From assembly GCA_900543275.1 (NCBI GenBank), contig UQQL01000072.1, positions 1 to 9,820 of the forward strand: a DNA stretch of 9,820 bases. The letters run 5' to 3'. Below, one piece after another: positions 1-6,193 of the stretch. Source of the DNA: an uncultured Collinsella sp. (GTDB lineage Bacteria; Actinomycetota; Coriobacteriia; Coriobacteriales; Coriobacteriaceae). The notes under the pieces were generated by a model, which was given only the letters and a program-made list of their open reading frames with translations, did not search any database and was not told the DNA's origin. The stretch's first letter is position 1, and every line of letters starts with the position of its first letter. A program made the position numbers and the translations under genes.

Positions 1-47
1 GAGATTACTACGCGTCTCGTGGGCTCGGAGATGTGTATAAGAGACAG
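1..47 (+). other. Nextera i7-side sequencing adapter (artefact)
   Basis: This is not biological sequence. Bases 29-47 are the 19-bp Tn5 mosaic end (AGATGTGTATAAGAGACAG) and bases 14-28 are the Nextera read-2 primer site (GTCTCGTGGGCTCGG). Bases 6-13 (TACTACGC) sit exactly where the i7 index lies, and 1-5 (GAGAT) match the end of the P7 arm. From memory the index corresponds to Nextera XT N719. Genomic DNA begins at base 48. Anything upstream of priA is therefore cut off by library construction, not by biology. Confidence 0.98.
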
Positions 48-62
48 CACTCGTATCGGCCA

Positions 63-93
63 TGGGACAAACTCTACTGATTATTTTGTCCCA
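63..93. promoter_or_regulatory. Perfect 9-bp inverted repeat upstream of priA
   Basis: TGGGACAAA at 63-71 and its exact complement TTTGTCCCA at 85-93 flank a 13-nt AT-rich centre. The repeat lies 32 bp before the priA start codon. It has no clear run of T after either arm, so it looks more like an operator or a short palindromic intergenic repeat than a textbook intrinsic terminator. It could still end the transcript of a gene lost beyond the left end. No convincing -35/-10 pair for priA could be placed in the 78 bp available. Confidence 0.45.
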
Positions 94-125
94 CCCCTTT
101 CAGGTCCGTTCGTTAGAGGTGGTGT

Positions 126-2579
126 ATGGCTCAACAACTGTCGCTGTTTGGTTCGCCGGAACCGGAGGAAGCTCCGGTGAAGCCCAAGCCTGCCGCTGCC
201 TCGGCTCAGTCTAAGCCTGCGCCCGAGCCCCCTGCCGCCTACGCGAGCGTGGTCCTCGACATCCCCACCCGTGCGCTGCCGGAACCGTTTGCTTACGGCA
301 TCCCCGAGTCCCTTGCCAACGAGGTCCAGATCGGATCCACGGTCCTGGTCCACTTTGGTAACCGTGCCGCCGCGGGCTATGTCGTCGACATTGCGCCTGA
401 TCTGGGCGATCTGCCGGGCAACAACGCCCTCGACCCCGTGCGCATCAAGCCCATCAAGGCCATCCTCAGCAAACCGCTCTTTACCGCCGAAGCCGCCCGC
501 ATCGCACGTTGGATGAGCCGCGAGTATGTCGCGACGCTTTCCGAGTGCCTGCGCCTGTTCTTGCCTCCGGGTGGCAGCCCGCGTGTGGTCAAGGGCGACG
601 ACGGTGTGTGGACGGTTGAACGTCCAGCCGTCAAACCCATCCAAAACCGCTGGGTGATGCTTACGCCCGATAGCTTTGACTACACGCCACCCAAGACCGC
701 GGTCCGCCAGCGCCAACTCATCGAGGCGCTCCAGTGTGGTCCTGTCACGACGCGCGACCTCAACCTTCTCTATAACAGTATGTCGGCGACCATCAAGGCG
801 CTCGAAAAACGCGGCATCGTGGTGGTGGAGGAGCGCCGTGCCTGGCGCGGTTGCAGCGAGCAGACTACGCTGTCCTCTGCAAGCGGCAAACCGCCGGTCG
901 CGCTTACGAACGGTCAGCAGCAAGCGCTCGCGCAGATTGAGCGCGCTCGCCTGGATGCGCACGGCGACGTGGTGCTCGTGGACGGTGTTACGGGCTCCGG
1001 CAAAACCGAGGTCTATCTATCCGCCATCGAGCGCGTGCTCGCGGCTGGCCGCTCTGCCTGCGTGCTGGTACCCGAGATTTCGCTGACAGCCCAGACCGTC
1101 GGCCGCTTCCGCTCGCGCTTTGGCGAGACGGTCGCCGTGTTCCATTCGCGTCTTTCTGCTGGCGAGCGCCTGGATCAGTGGGATATGGTCGCCAGCGGTG
1201 CGGCCCGCGTGGTCGTCGGCGCACGTTCGGCGCTCTTTTGCCCGCTTGGCGACCTGGGCCTCATCATCATTGACGAGGAGCACGAGACCAGCTACAAGCA
1301 GGGGTCCAGTCCGCGCTACCATGCGCGCGAGGTGGCAGCCGAGATGGCGCGCCGCTATCGCTGCCCGCTCGTGCTGGGGTCGGCCACGCCTTCTGCCGAG
1401 GCCCTCGACCGCTGCCGCCGCGGCATGTATAACGGTGCCACCTGGACGCGTGTCGAGATGCCCGAGCGCCCCGGACACGCCGTGCTGCCTACGGTCCGCA
1501 TTGCCGACCTGCGTCGCGAGTTCGCACACGGCAGCCGCTCCATGTTCTCAAAACCGCTGATGGAAGGCCTGGAGCGTGTGGTCGAGCGCCGCGAAAAGGC
1601 CGTGCTGCTGCACAACCGCCGCGGTTTTGCGCCGTTTTTGATGTGCCGCGAGTGCGGCTGCGTTCCCACCTGCAACCACTGCTCTACAGCGCTTACGTAT
1701 CACGAGCGCACGCACACGCTGCAATGTCACACATGCGGATCCTCCTGGCGCGTGCAGCCGTATCCCGCGCCCACGAGTCGTTGTCCCAAATGTGGCAGTC
1801 GCTACCTGGCAAAAATGGGGCTGGGCACGCAGCAGATCGAGGACGCACTGCACCAGATGCTGCCCGAGGACGTCGCCATCATCCGCATGGATGCCGATTC
1901 CACGCGCGGCAAGGATGCGCACAAAAAGCTGCTCGAGCAGTTCGATGCGGCCGATTGCGCCGTGTTGCTGGGCACCCAGATGATCGCCAAAGGCCTCGAC
2001 TTTCCCGAGGTCACGCTCGTGGGTGTGGTCAATGCTGACTTCGCCCTCAAGCTGCCGGATTTCCGCGCAGGGGAGCGCGCCTACGATTTGCTGGAGCAGG
2101 TCGCCGGCCGTGCCGGTCGCGGTGATCGTCCCGGCGAGGTGATCATCCAGACCTACCTGCCCGAGGATCCGGTCATTCGTGCCGTCGCTGAGCACGACCG
2201 TTCGATCTTTACCGACTACGATCTGGACCAGCGCCGCGACGCGCTGTACCCGCCGTTTGTTCGCCTGGTCAACATCTTGGTGTGGTCGGCAAACCGAGAC
2301 GACGCGCAGGACTACATTGGGCGCATTGCAAAGCTTCTTAAGCGCCGCTGGCATGCCGCCGCGCCCGATTTTTTGCGGGCGGGGAGTGCCGTGCCGCAGG
2401 TGCTAGGCCCGGCTTCGTGTGTAATCGAGAGAGCCAAGGACCGTTACCGCCTCCATCTGCTTGTGAAGTCGCCCGTGGGGTACCATGTCTCTGATGATAT
2501 TGACGCCTGCCTCAAAGAGGTGGGCTCTGTGCGCGGCGTGAGCGTGAGCGTTGACGTCGACGCCTATGATTTGATGTAA
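126..2579 (+). CDS. priA: Primosomal protein N' (replication restart helicase PriA)
   Basis: An 817-aa superfamily 2 DNA helicase that recognises stalled or repaired forks and reloads the replisome in the cytoplasm. The N-terminal 3'-DNA-binding domain begins near residue 39. Walker A (GVTGSGKT) is at 287-294, the DEEH box at 383-386 and the LGSATPS motif near 417-423. Eight zinc-binding cysteines are present (C507, C510, C516, C519, C534, C537, C553, C556). Motif V (GTQMIAKGLDFPEV, 616-629) and motif VI (QVAGRAGRG, 658-666) follow. Length is slightly above the usual ~730-800 aa because of a Pro/Ala-rich stretch at about 11-38, which is preceded by QLSLF (residues 4-8), a match to the beta-clamp-binding peptide. 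The ATG at 126 follows a modest AGAGGTGG ribosome-binding site. def begins 18 nt after the stop, so the two are probably co-transcribed. Confidence 0.97.
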   Translation: MAQQLSLFGSPEPEEAPVKPKPAAASAQSKPAPEPPAAYASVVLDIPTRALPEPFAYGIPESLANEVQIGSTVLVHFGNRAAAGYVVDIAPDLGDLPGNNALDPVRIKPIKAILSKPLFTAEAARIARWMSREYVATLSECLRLFLPPGGSPRVVKGDDGVWTVERPAVKPIQNRWVMLTPDSFDYTPPKTAVRQRQLIEALQCGPVTTRDLNLLYNSMSATIKALEKRGIVVVEERRAWRGCSEQTTLSSASGKPPVALTNGQQQALAQIERARLDAHGDVVLVDGVTGSGKTEVYLSAIERVLAAGRSACVLVPEISLTAQTVGRFRSRFGETVAVFHSRLSAGERLDQWDMVASGAARVVVGARSALFCPLGDLGLIIIDEEHETSYKQGSSPRYHAREVAAEMARRYRCPLVLGSATPSAEALDRCRRGMYNGATWTRVEMPERPGHAVLPTVRIADLRREFAHGSRSMFSKPLMEGLERVVERREKAVLLHNRRGFAPFLMCRECGCVPTCNHCSTALTYHERTHTLQCHTCGSSWRVQPYPAPTSRCPKCGSRYLAKMGLGTQQIEDALHQMLPEDVAIIRMDADSTRGKDAHKKLLEQFDAADCAVLLGTQMIAKGLDFPEVTLVGVVNADFALKLPDFRAGERAYDLLEQVAGRAGRGDRPGEVIIQTYLPEDPVIRAVAEHDRSIFTDYDLDQRRDALYPPFVRLVNILVWSANRDDAQDYIGRIAKLLKRRWHAAAPDFLRAGSAVPQVLGPASCVIERAKDRYRLHLLVKSPVGYHVSDDIDACLKEVGSVRGVSVSVDVDAYDLM

Positions 2580-2586
2580 CAACCCG

Positions 2587-2592
2587 AAAGGA
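2587..2592 (+). promoter_or_regulatory. Ribosome-binding site that sets the def start
   Basis: AAAGGA at 2587-2592 lies 5 nt before the ATG at 2598. It touches the other in-frame ATG at 2592, which would leave no spacer at all. This favours 2598 as the def start, so the protein would begin MEANGIVLSP rather than MAMEANG. Confidence 0.7.
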
Positions 2593-2597
2593 TGGCC

Positions 2598-3134
2598 ATG
2601 GAAGCCAACGGAATCGTACTGTCGCCCGACCCTCGTCTGCGCCAGGAGTGCGCCGTCATCGAGGAGATCACCCCGGCGATCGAGGCGCTTGCCGAGAAGA
2701 TGAAGAAGATGATGTTCGAGAACGGCGGCTGCGGCCTCGCTGCTCCGCAGATCGGCGAGCTTATTCAGCTCGTCACCATCGACTGCGACTACAGCGATAA
2801 GAACGACTACGACCCCTACGTGCTCATCAACCCTGTTATTGTTGAGCAGAGCGACCATCTGGTGCCGTTTAGCGAGGGCTGCCTGTCCATCCCTGGCATT
2901 AGCTGCGAGATCGAGCGTCCCGACCATGTCGTCGTCGAGGCGTATGACCTGGACGCCAACCTGATTCGCTATGAGGCCTCGGGCGATCTGTTCTGCGTGT
3001 GCCTGCAGCACGAGATCGATCACCTGCACGGCAACACCATGTTCGAGCGACTGAAGCCGATACAGAGGATCAAGGCAGTCAAGGAGTACCAGGACGCCCT
3101 GGCCCGCGGCGCTCGACCGGGCGAGACGGAGTAG
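2598..3134 (+). CDS. def: Peptide deformylase
   Basis: A 178-aa metalloenzyme that removes the formyl group from the N-terminal methionine of nascent proteins at the ribosome. All three family motifs are present: GCGLAAPQ at 44-51 (usual form GxGxAAxQ), EGCLS at 93-97 with metal ligand C95, and QHEIDH at 137-142 with metal ligands H138 and H142 and catalytic E139. The length is normal for a bacterial deformylase. The start at 2598 was chosen for its spacing from the AAAGGA site; an ATG two codons upstream at 2592 is the alternative. The gene lies 18 nt after priA, in the common bacterial order priA-def-fmt-rsmB. Codon use is strongly C-ending (49 C-ending against 15 T-ending in the first 100 codons, counted by eye), unlike the following fmt. 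Confidence 0.97.
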   Translation: MEANGIVLSPDPRLRQECAVIEEITPAIEALAEKMKKMMFENGGCGLAAPQIGELIQLVTIDCDYSDKNDYDPYVLINPVIVEQSDHLVPFSEGCLSIPGISCEIERPDHVVVEAYDLDANLIRYEASGDLFCVCLQHEIDHLHGNTMFERLKPIQRIKAVKEYQDALARGARPGETE

Positions 3135-3142
3135 GTTTGTCC

Positions 3143-3238
3143 GTCCCCGGGGCGCCCGCCTATATCATCCCGTGCTCAAACATTCTCGCTGCGCTGCGAA
3201 ACTGCGCGCGGGACGATATAGGCGGGCGACCCGGGGAC
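3143..3238. repeat. 96-bp element with 30-bp terminal inverted repeats
   Basis: The arms 3143-3172 and 3209-3238 are inverted copies of each other matching at 28 of 30 positions. Each outer end reads GTCCCCGGG when read inward, and each arm contains GCCCGCCTATATC. The 36-bp centre (3173-3208) holds no ORF. No flanking target-site duplication is visible: the left flank is TTTGTCC and the right flank TACGTTG. The arm is much longer than an intrinsic terminator needs and there is no T-run after it. The shape fits a miniature inverted-repeat element or a dispersed palindromic intergenic repeat, or a very stable RNA hairpin at the 3' end of the def transcript. It begins 8 nt after the def stop codon. 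Its copy number elsewhere in the genome cannot be seen from here. Confidence 0.75.
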
Positions 3239-3312
3239 TACGTTGACGCTGCTTGTCTCTCCCGGGTCCCGTCGGGCCAGGGAAGGACGTCTTTGCTGAT
3301 AGGTGCTTTGCT

Positions 3313-3350
3313 GAAAGAGCTGCTTTTATTGCGGCTCTTTCTTTGGTTTT
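3313..3350 (+). terminator. Probable intrinsic terminator after priA-def
   Basis: GAAAGAGCTGC at 3313-3323 pairs with GCGGCTCTTTC at 3331-3341 as an 11-bp stem containing one T-G wobble, with a 7-nt loop. The T-rich stretch TTTGGTTTT follows. It lies 178 nt after the def stop and 106 nt before fmt, which suggests that fmt-rsmB is transcribed separately. A candidate -10 (TATATT, 3354-3359) follows directly, but no good -35 could be paired with it, so no fmt promoter is called. The rest of the 3135-3456 gap holds only the 96-bp element and unassigned sequence. Confidence 0.6.
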
Positions 3351-3438
3351 GGGTATATTTGTTCTTGTTGAAATGTTATTGCGGATGGGCTGGTGACTTG
3401 GCTTTCCGCTGTTCTTTGTAGCCGTCTCGGCTTTGGTT

Positions 3439-3447
3439 GAGAGGAGA
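3439..3447 (+). promoter_or_regulatory. Ribosome-binding site that sets the fmt start
   Basis: GAGAGGAGA at 3439-3447 contains a strong AGGAG (3442-3446) 10 nt before the ATG at 3457. The frame is open upstream to a TTG at 3433, but that codon precedes the ribosome-binding site and would add eight residues before the conserved MRIVFMGTPDFA start. The ATG at 3457 is preferred. Confidence 0.85.
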
Positions 3448-3456
3448 CTAACTTTT

Positions 3457-4377
3457 ATGCGTATTGTGTTTATGGGTACGCCTGATTTTGCTGTGCCTTC
3501 GCTGACTTCGCTTGTTGCGGCTGGTAATGAGGTTGCGCTCGTTATTACTCGTCCCGATGCTGTTCGTGGGCGAGGTAAGAAGCTAGAGCCGTCTCCTGTT
3601 AAGGCTAAGGCGCTTGAGCTGGGGTTGCCGGTTGTTGAGGCTAATCGTATGACGCCTGAGGTTGTTGAGGTGCTCCAGGCTGCCCAGGCTGATATTTTCT
3701 GTGTGGCTGCTTATGGCTGTATTTTGCCTGATGAGGTGCTGCATATGGCGCCGCTTGGTATTGTGAATGTTCATGCGTCCTTGCTGCCTCGTTGGCGTGG
3801 GGCTGCTCCTATTCAGCGTGCCATTCTTGCTGGTGATGAGATTGCTGGCGTTTCTATTATGCGCATTGAGCATGGCGTGGATACCGGCGCCTATTGTGCG
3901 CAGGCCTCGACCTCGGTTGCCGGTAAGCATGCCGAGGCGCTGACTATGGAGCTCGCTGAGCTCGGCGGCAAACTGCTTGCCGATACGCTTCCTTCTCTTG
4001 CCGATGGCACCGCCGTGTGGATCGAACAGGATGAGGCACTCGTTACCCATGCTGCCAAGATTTCTAAGCAGGAGATGCGCTTGGATCCGCACATGGCGGC
4101 GCTTGATTGCGCGCGTCATGTGCTGGCCTCTTCCGATACCGCGCCTGCTCGTTGCGTGATTGCCGGCAAGACCGTGCGCGTGCTCGATGCTGCGCCGGCT
4201 GATGTGTCGCTTGGTGAGGGGCTCGTCGCCGTTCAAGCCAAGCATGTTTACCTTGGCCTTTCCGATGGCTCGGTTGAGTTGCTCGAGGTTAAGCCTGATG
4301 GCAAGCGTGCTATGGCCGCTTCTGCTTGGGCTGCTGGCTTGCAGGGTGCCGATCTTTCGTGGGGTGTATTGTCATGA
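3457..4377 (+). CDS. fmt: Methionyl-tRNA formyltransferase
   Basis: A 306-aa cytoplasmic enzyme that transfers a formyl group from 10-formyl-tetrahydrofolate to Met-tRNAfMet, producing the bacterial initiator tRNA. The N-terminus MRIVFMGTPDFAVPSL is typical of the family. The catalytic segment NVHASLLPRWRGAAPIQ spans 104-120, giving N104 and H106, and HGVDTG at 139-144 gives D142; these correspond to N106, H108 and D144 of the E. coli enzyme. A C-terminal OB-type tRNA-binding domain covers roughly 205-306. The stop codon TGA overlaps the rsmB start as ATGA, so the two are translationally coupled. Third positions in the first ~100 codons are overwhelmingly T (53 T-ending against 6 C-ending by hand count), opposite to def and priA. 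From about base 3880 the bias relaxes toward that of the neighbours. Confidence 0.97.
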   Translation: MRIVFMGTPDFAVPSLTSLVAAGNEVALVITRPDAVRGRGKKLEPSPVKAKALELGLPVVEANRMTPEVVEVLQAAQADIFCVAAYGCILPDEVLHMAPLGIVNVHASLLPRWRGAAPIQRAILAGDEIAGVSIMRIEHGVDTGAYCAQASTSVAGKHAEALTMELAELGGKLLADTLPSLADGTAVWIEQDEALVTHAAKISKQEMRLDPHMAALDCARHVLASSDTAPARCVIAGKTVRVLDAAPADVSLGEGLVAVQAKHVYLGLSDGSVELLEVKPDGKRAMAASAWAAGLQGADLSWGVLS

Positions 4378-5774
4378 GCAAGCTGTCTCCCGCGCGCAAG
4401 CTTGCGCTCGATGTGCTGATGGAGGCTGATCGCCGCGGCATGTATGCGCGCGACGTGCTGTCCTCTCGCGCATCGGCCAAGGCTATTGACCAGCGCGATT
4501 CCGCTTTTGCCGCCCGCTTGGCGCTGGGTGTGGCCGCCACTCAGGGTATTTTGGACGAGCTGCTCGATCAGTTTCTCGATAAGCCCAAAAAGGTTGCGCC
4601 GCGCGTTCGCATGGCGCTTCGTATTTCTGCCTTCGAGATGCTCTACCTGCATACGCCTGGCCGCGTTGCCGTAAGTCAGGGAGTTGAGCTGGTTCGCTGC
4701 GGTGCTAAGTCTGCCGCTGGCTTGGCCAATGCTGTACTGCATAAGGTTGCGGATAACGTTGAGGACTTTGCTACGGCGTCCGATGTGAATGAGTCTGAGC
4801 GACGATTGGTTCGTCTGTCGCGTCTGATGGGTCTGCCGCGCTGGCTGTGCGCTCGCATTATGGCATCCTTCGACACGCCAGAGGGTGCGCTCAACTTTGC
4901 CGGCAATCTGGCGCCCGCGCCGCTGGCTCTGCATGAGAACGCCTTTGCGACTAATCCCGATCCGTATATCTCGCAGCTCGTCGCGCCTGTCTTCCCGGGC
5001 TGTCATGCCCCGGTTGATGCCCAGGTTACCGTTTCGTCGGGCGTATTTGAGCGCGCTGCTGCCGTGGCCTCGGATCTTAACGCCCAGCTCATCGCCACAG
5101 CTGCCACGCGCCCTGGAAGCTGCCTTGAGATTGGTGCCGGTCGTGGCACCAAGACCTATGTGATGATGTGCCAGGCCAAGCGTGCGGGCTATGAGCGTCA
5201 GCATACGGCGCTCGATTTGCATGATCGCAAGTGCGATCTGAATCTCGCTCGCCTGCATAAGGCCGGTATTCAGGGCGTTCGTACGGTTTCGGGTGATGCC
5301 TGCGAGCTTGATGAAGTACTGACGTCGTTTGATGCCATGCTTGGCAAGCCGATTAAGTTCGACACGGTCTTTATCGATGCGCCGTGCTCTGGCACCGGCA
5401 CCATGCGTCGTCATCCCGAGATCCCTTGGCGCCTGACCGAAAAAGATGTGACGGTTGAGCTGCCCAAGCTGCAGCTTACGATGCTCAAGGAAGCCGCTGC
5501 GCGCGTGGCTGCCGGCGGCGAGCTCATCTATGCCACCTGCTCGGTCTTTGAAGAGGAGAACGCGCAGGTCGTGGATGCCTTCCTGGCTTCTCCCGAGGGC
5601 GCCGGCTTTACCGTGGCGCCGCTCTCTGAAGCGCAGATTCTGCAACTCCCCGAGTTCGATCAGGCCAAGAAGCTCGTATCCGTACGCCAAAACGACCGAG
5701 GCCTCTTCCAAAGCGTGCCGGTAAACGCCGACTCCTACGACGGCCACTTCTGCGCCCGCCTGATCCACAACTAA
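4374..5774 (+). CDS. rsmB: 16S rRNA (cytosine-967-C5)-methyltransferase
   Basis: A 466-aa SAM-dependent RNA methyltransferase of the RsmB/Sun family, which makes m5C967 in 16S rRNA. Residues 1 to ~135 form the NusB-like RNA-binding domain. The Rossmann methyltransferase domain follows. The SAM-binding motif I is LEIGAGRGTKT at about 251-261. Motif IV is DAPCSGTGTMRRHPEIPW (335-352), with C338, and motif VI is ATCS (387-390), with C389, expected to be the cysteine that attacks the base. The DGHFCARL near the C-terminus is also typical. The start at 4374 overlaps the fmt stop. An in-frame ATG at 4326 lies inside fmt and adds residues unlike the family. Motif I departs from the usual CAAPGGKT form, as GAGRGTKT, while both catalytic cysteines are kept, so the gene looks functional. 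Confidence 0.95.
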   Translation: MSKLSPARKLALDVLMEADRRGMYARDVLSSRASAKAIDQRDSAFAARLALGVAATQGILDELLDQFLDKPKKVAPRVRMALRISAFEMLYLHTPGRVAVSQGVELVRCGAKSAAGLANAVLHKVADNVEDFATASDVNESERRLVRLSRLMGLPRWLCARIMASFDTPEGALNFAGNLAPAPLALHENAFATNPDPYISQLVAPVFPGCHAPVDAQVTVSSGVFERAAAVASDLNAQLIATAATRPGSCLEIGAGRGTKTYVMMCQAKRAGYERQHTALDLHDRKCDLNLARLHKAGIQGVRTVSGDACELDEVLTSFDAMLGKPIKFDTVFIDAPCSGTGTMRRHPEIPWRLTEKDVTVELPKLQLTMLKEAAARVAAGGELIYATCSVFEEENAQVVDAFLASPEGAGFTVAPLSEAQILQLPEFDQAKKLVSVRQNDRGLFQSVPVNADSYDGHFCARLIHN

Positions 5775-5782
5775 CTACTAAT

Positions 5783-5845
5783 TTGCGGTGAAATAGGGAT
5801 TGAATAGCGGCTTCTACCTGCCAAACTGTCCTTATTTCACTGCAA
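5783..5845. repeat. 63-bp imperfect palindromic element after rsmB
   Basis: The arms 5783-5799 and 5829-5845 are inverted copies matching at 15 of 17 positions (TTGCGGTGAAATAGGGA against TTGCAGTGAAATAAGGA). Read as + strand RNA, both differences become G-U wobbles, so the 17-bp stem would be continuous. The 29-nt loop contains no ORF and no T-run follows the stem. It begins 8 nt after the rsmB stop, the same distance as the 96-bp element after def. It may be a dispersed intergenic palindrome or an mRNA 3'-end stabilising hairpin. Confidence 0.55.
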
Positions 5846-5891
5846 TTCATAAGGAAACCTGGCCTGATAATTAGCTACCCATAGCGCAAAG

Positions 5892-5929
5892 AATCAGCCC
5901 CGCGATCGGTGCCGGTCGCGGGGCTGATT
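5892..5929. terminator. Bidirectional terminator between rsmB and the zinc-ribbon gene
   Basis: A perfect 14-bp inverted repeat: AATCAGCCCCGCGA at 5892-5905 and its complement at 5916-5929, around a 10-nt loop. Short T-containing runs follow on both strands (GGTTTCT on +, TTCTTTG on -). It lies 5 nt after the stop codon of the - strand zinc-ribbon gene and 117 nt after the rsmB stop, in a convergent arrangement, so it can serve both transcripts. Confidence 0.8.
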
Positions 5930-5934
5930 GGTTT

Positions 5935-6171
5935 CTAGTGGCTGTGTGGGCAGTTGGCGCAGCAGCCGTTGGTGGCGCTGGTGCTGGAGCCGCCGCTTCG
6001 CTGGTCGGTGTTGTAGAAGCCGCTGCCCTCAAACTTGATGCCGCTAGCCGAGAACGTCTTGGCCGCCGGGGCACCGCAGCTCGGGCACACGACCTCTGGA
6101 GTCTCGGACATGGGATGCTCAACCTCAAACACGTTGCCGCAGCTCGTGCACTTGTAATCGTAGCGCGCCAT
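5935..6171 (-). CDS. FmdB-family zinc-ribbon protein
   Basis: A 78-aa small soluble protein. The N-terminal zinc ribbon begins MARYDYKCTSCG and has two CxxC knuckles, C8/C11 and C29/C32, followed by the family-typical stretch GIKFEGSGFYNTD (44-56). FmdB-type ribbons are often annotated as putative regulators of amidase or formamidase genes, but the function of most members is unknown. After a Ser/Gly-rich linker (59-69) the protein ends CCANCPHSH (70-78), a second cluster of three cysteines and two histidines that could bind another metal. The ATG at 6171 is supported by GGAAG (6176-6180) with a 4-nt spacer. It lies 88 bp downstream of the GH13-GH77 gene on the same strand, with a hairpin between them. 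Confidence 0.87.
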   Translation of the reverse strand: MARYDYKCTSCGNVFEVEHPMSETPEVVCPSCGAPAAKTFSASGIKFEGSGFYNTDQRSGGSSTSATNGCCANCPHSH

Positions 6172-6193
6172 AATACTTCCTTTTCAGCACAAA

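Noticed and set aside
48..63. Start of a divergent - strand gene (MADTS...) at the left end
   Set aside because: There is an ATG at 63 on the - strand, but only five codons remain before the adapter and no good ribosome-binding site precedes it, so there is nothing to support a call.
1548..2354. 268-aa open frame on the - strand opposite priA
   Set aside because: It is antisense to the motif-rich helicase and zinc region of PriA, with no family resemblance and no plausible ribosome-binding site noted.
3143..3238. CRISPR repeat or insertion-sequence remnant
   Set aside because: There is only one inverted pair and no regularly spaced direct repeats. No transposase fragment or target-site duplication is visible, so it is reported only as a palindromic repeat element.
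2999..3421. 140-aa + strand frame running from inside def through the gap before fmt
   Set aside because: It starts within def in another frame, crosses the 96-bp palindrome and the terminator, and ends in a hydrophobic stretch coming from T-rich terminator DNA. There is no start signal or homology.
4248..5768. 506-aa open frame on the - strand opposite fmt and rsmB
   Set aside because: It is fully antisense to rsmB and the end of fmt, is rich in Arg, His and Gln, and has no recognisable motif. It is a shadow of codon bias.
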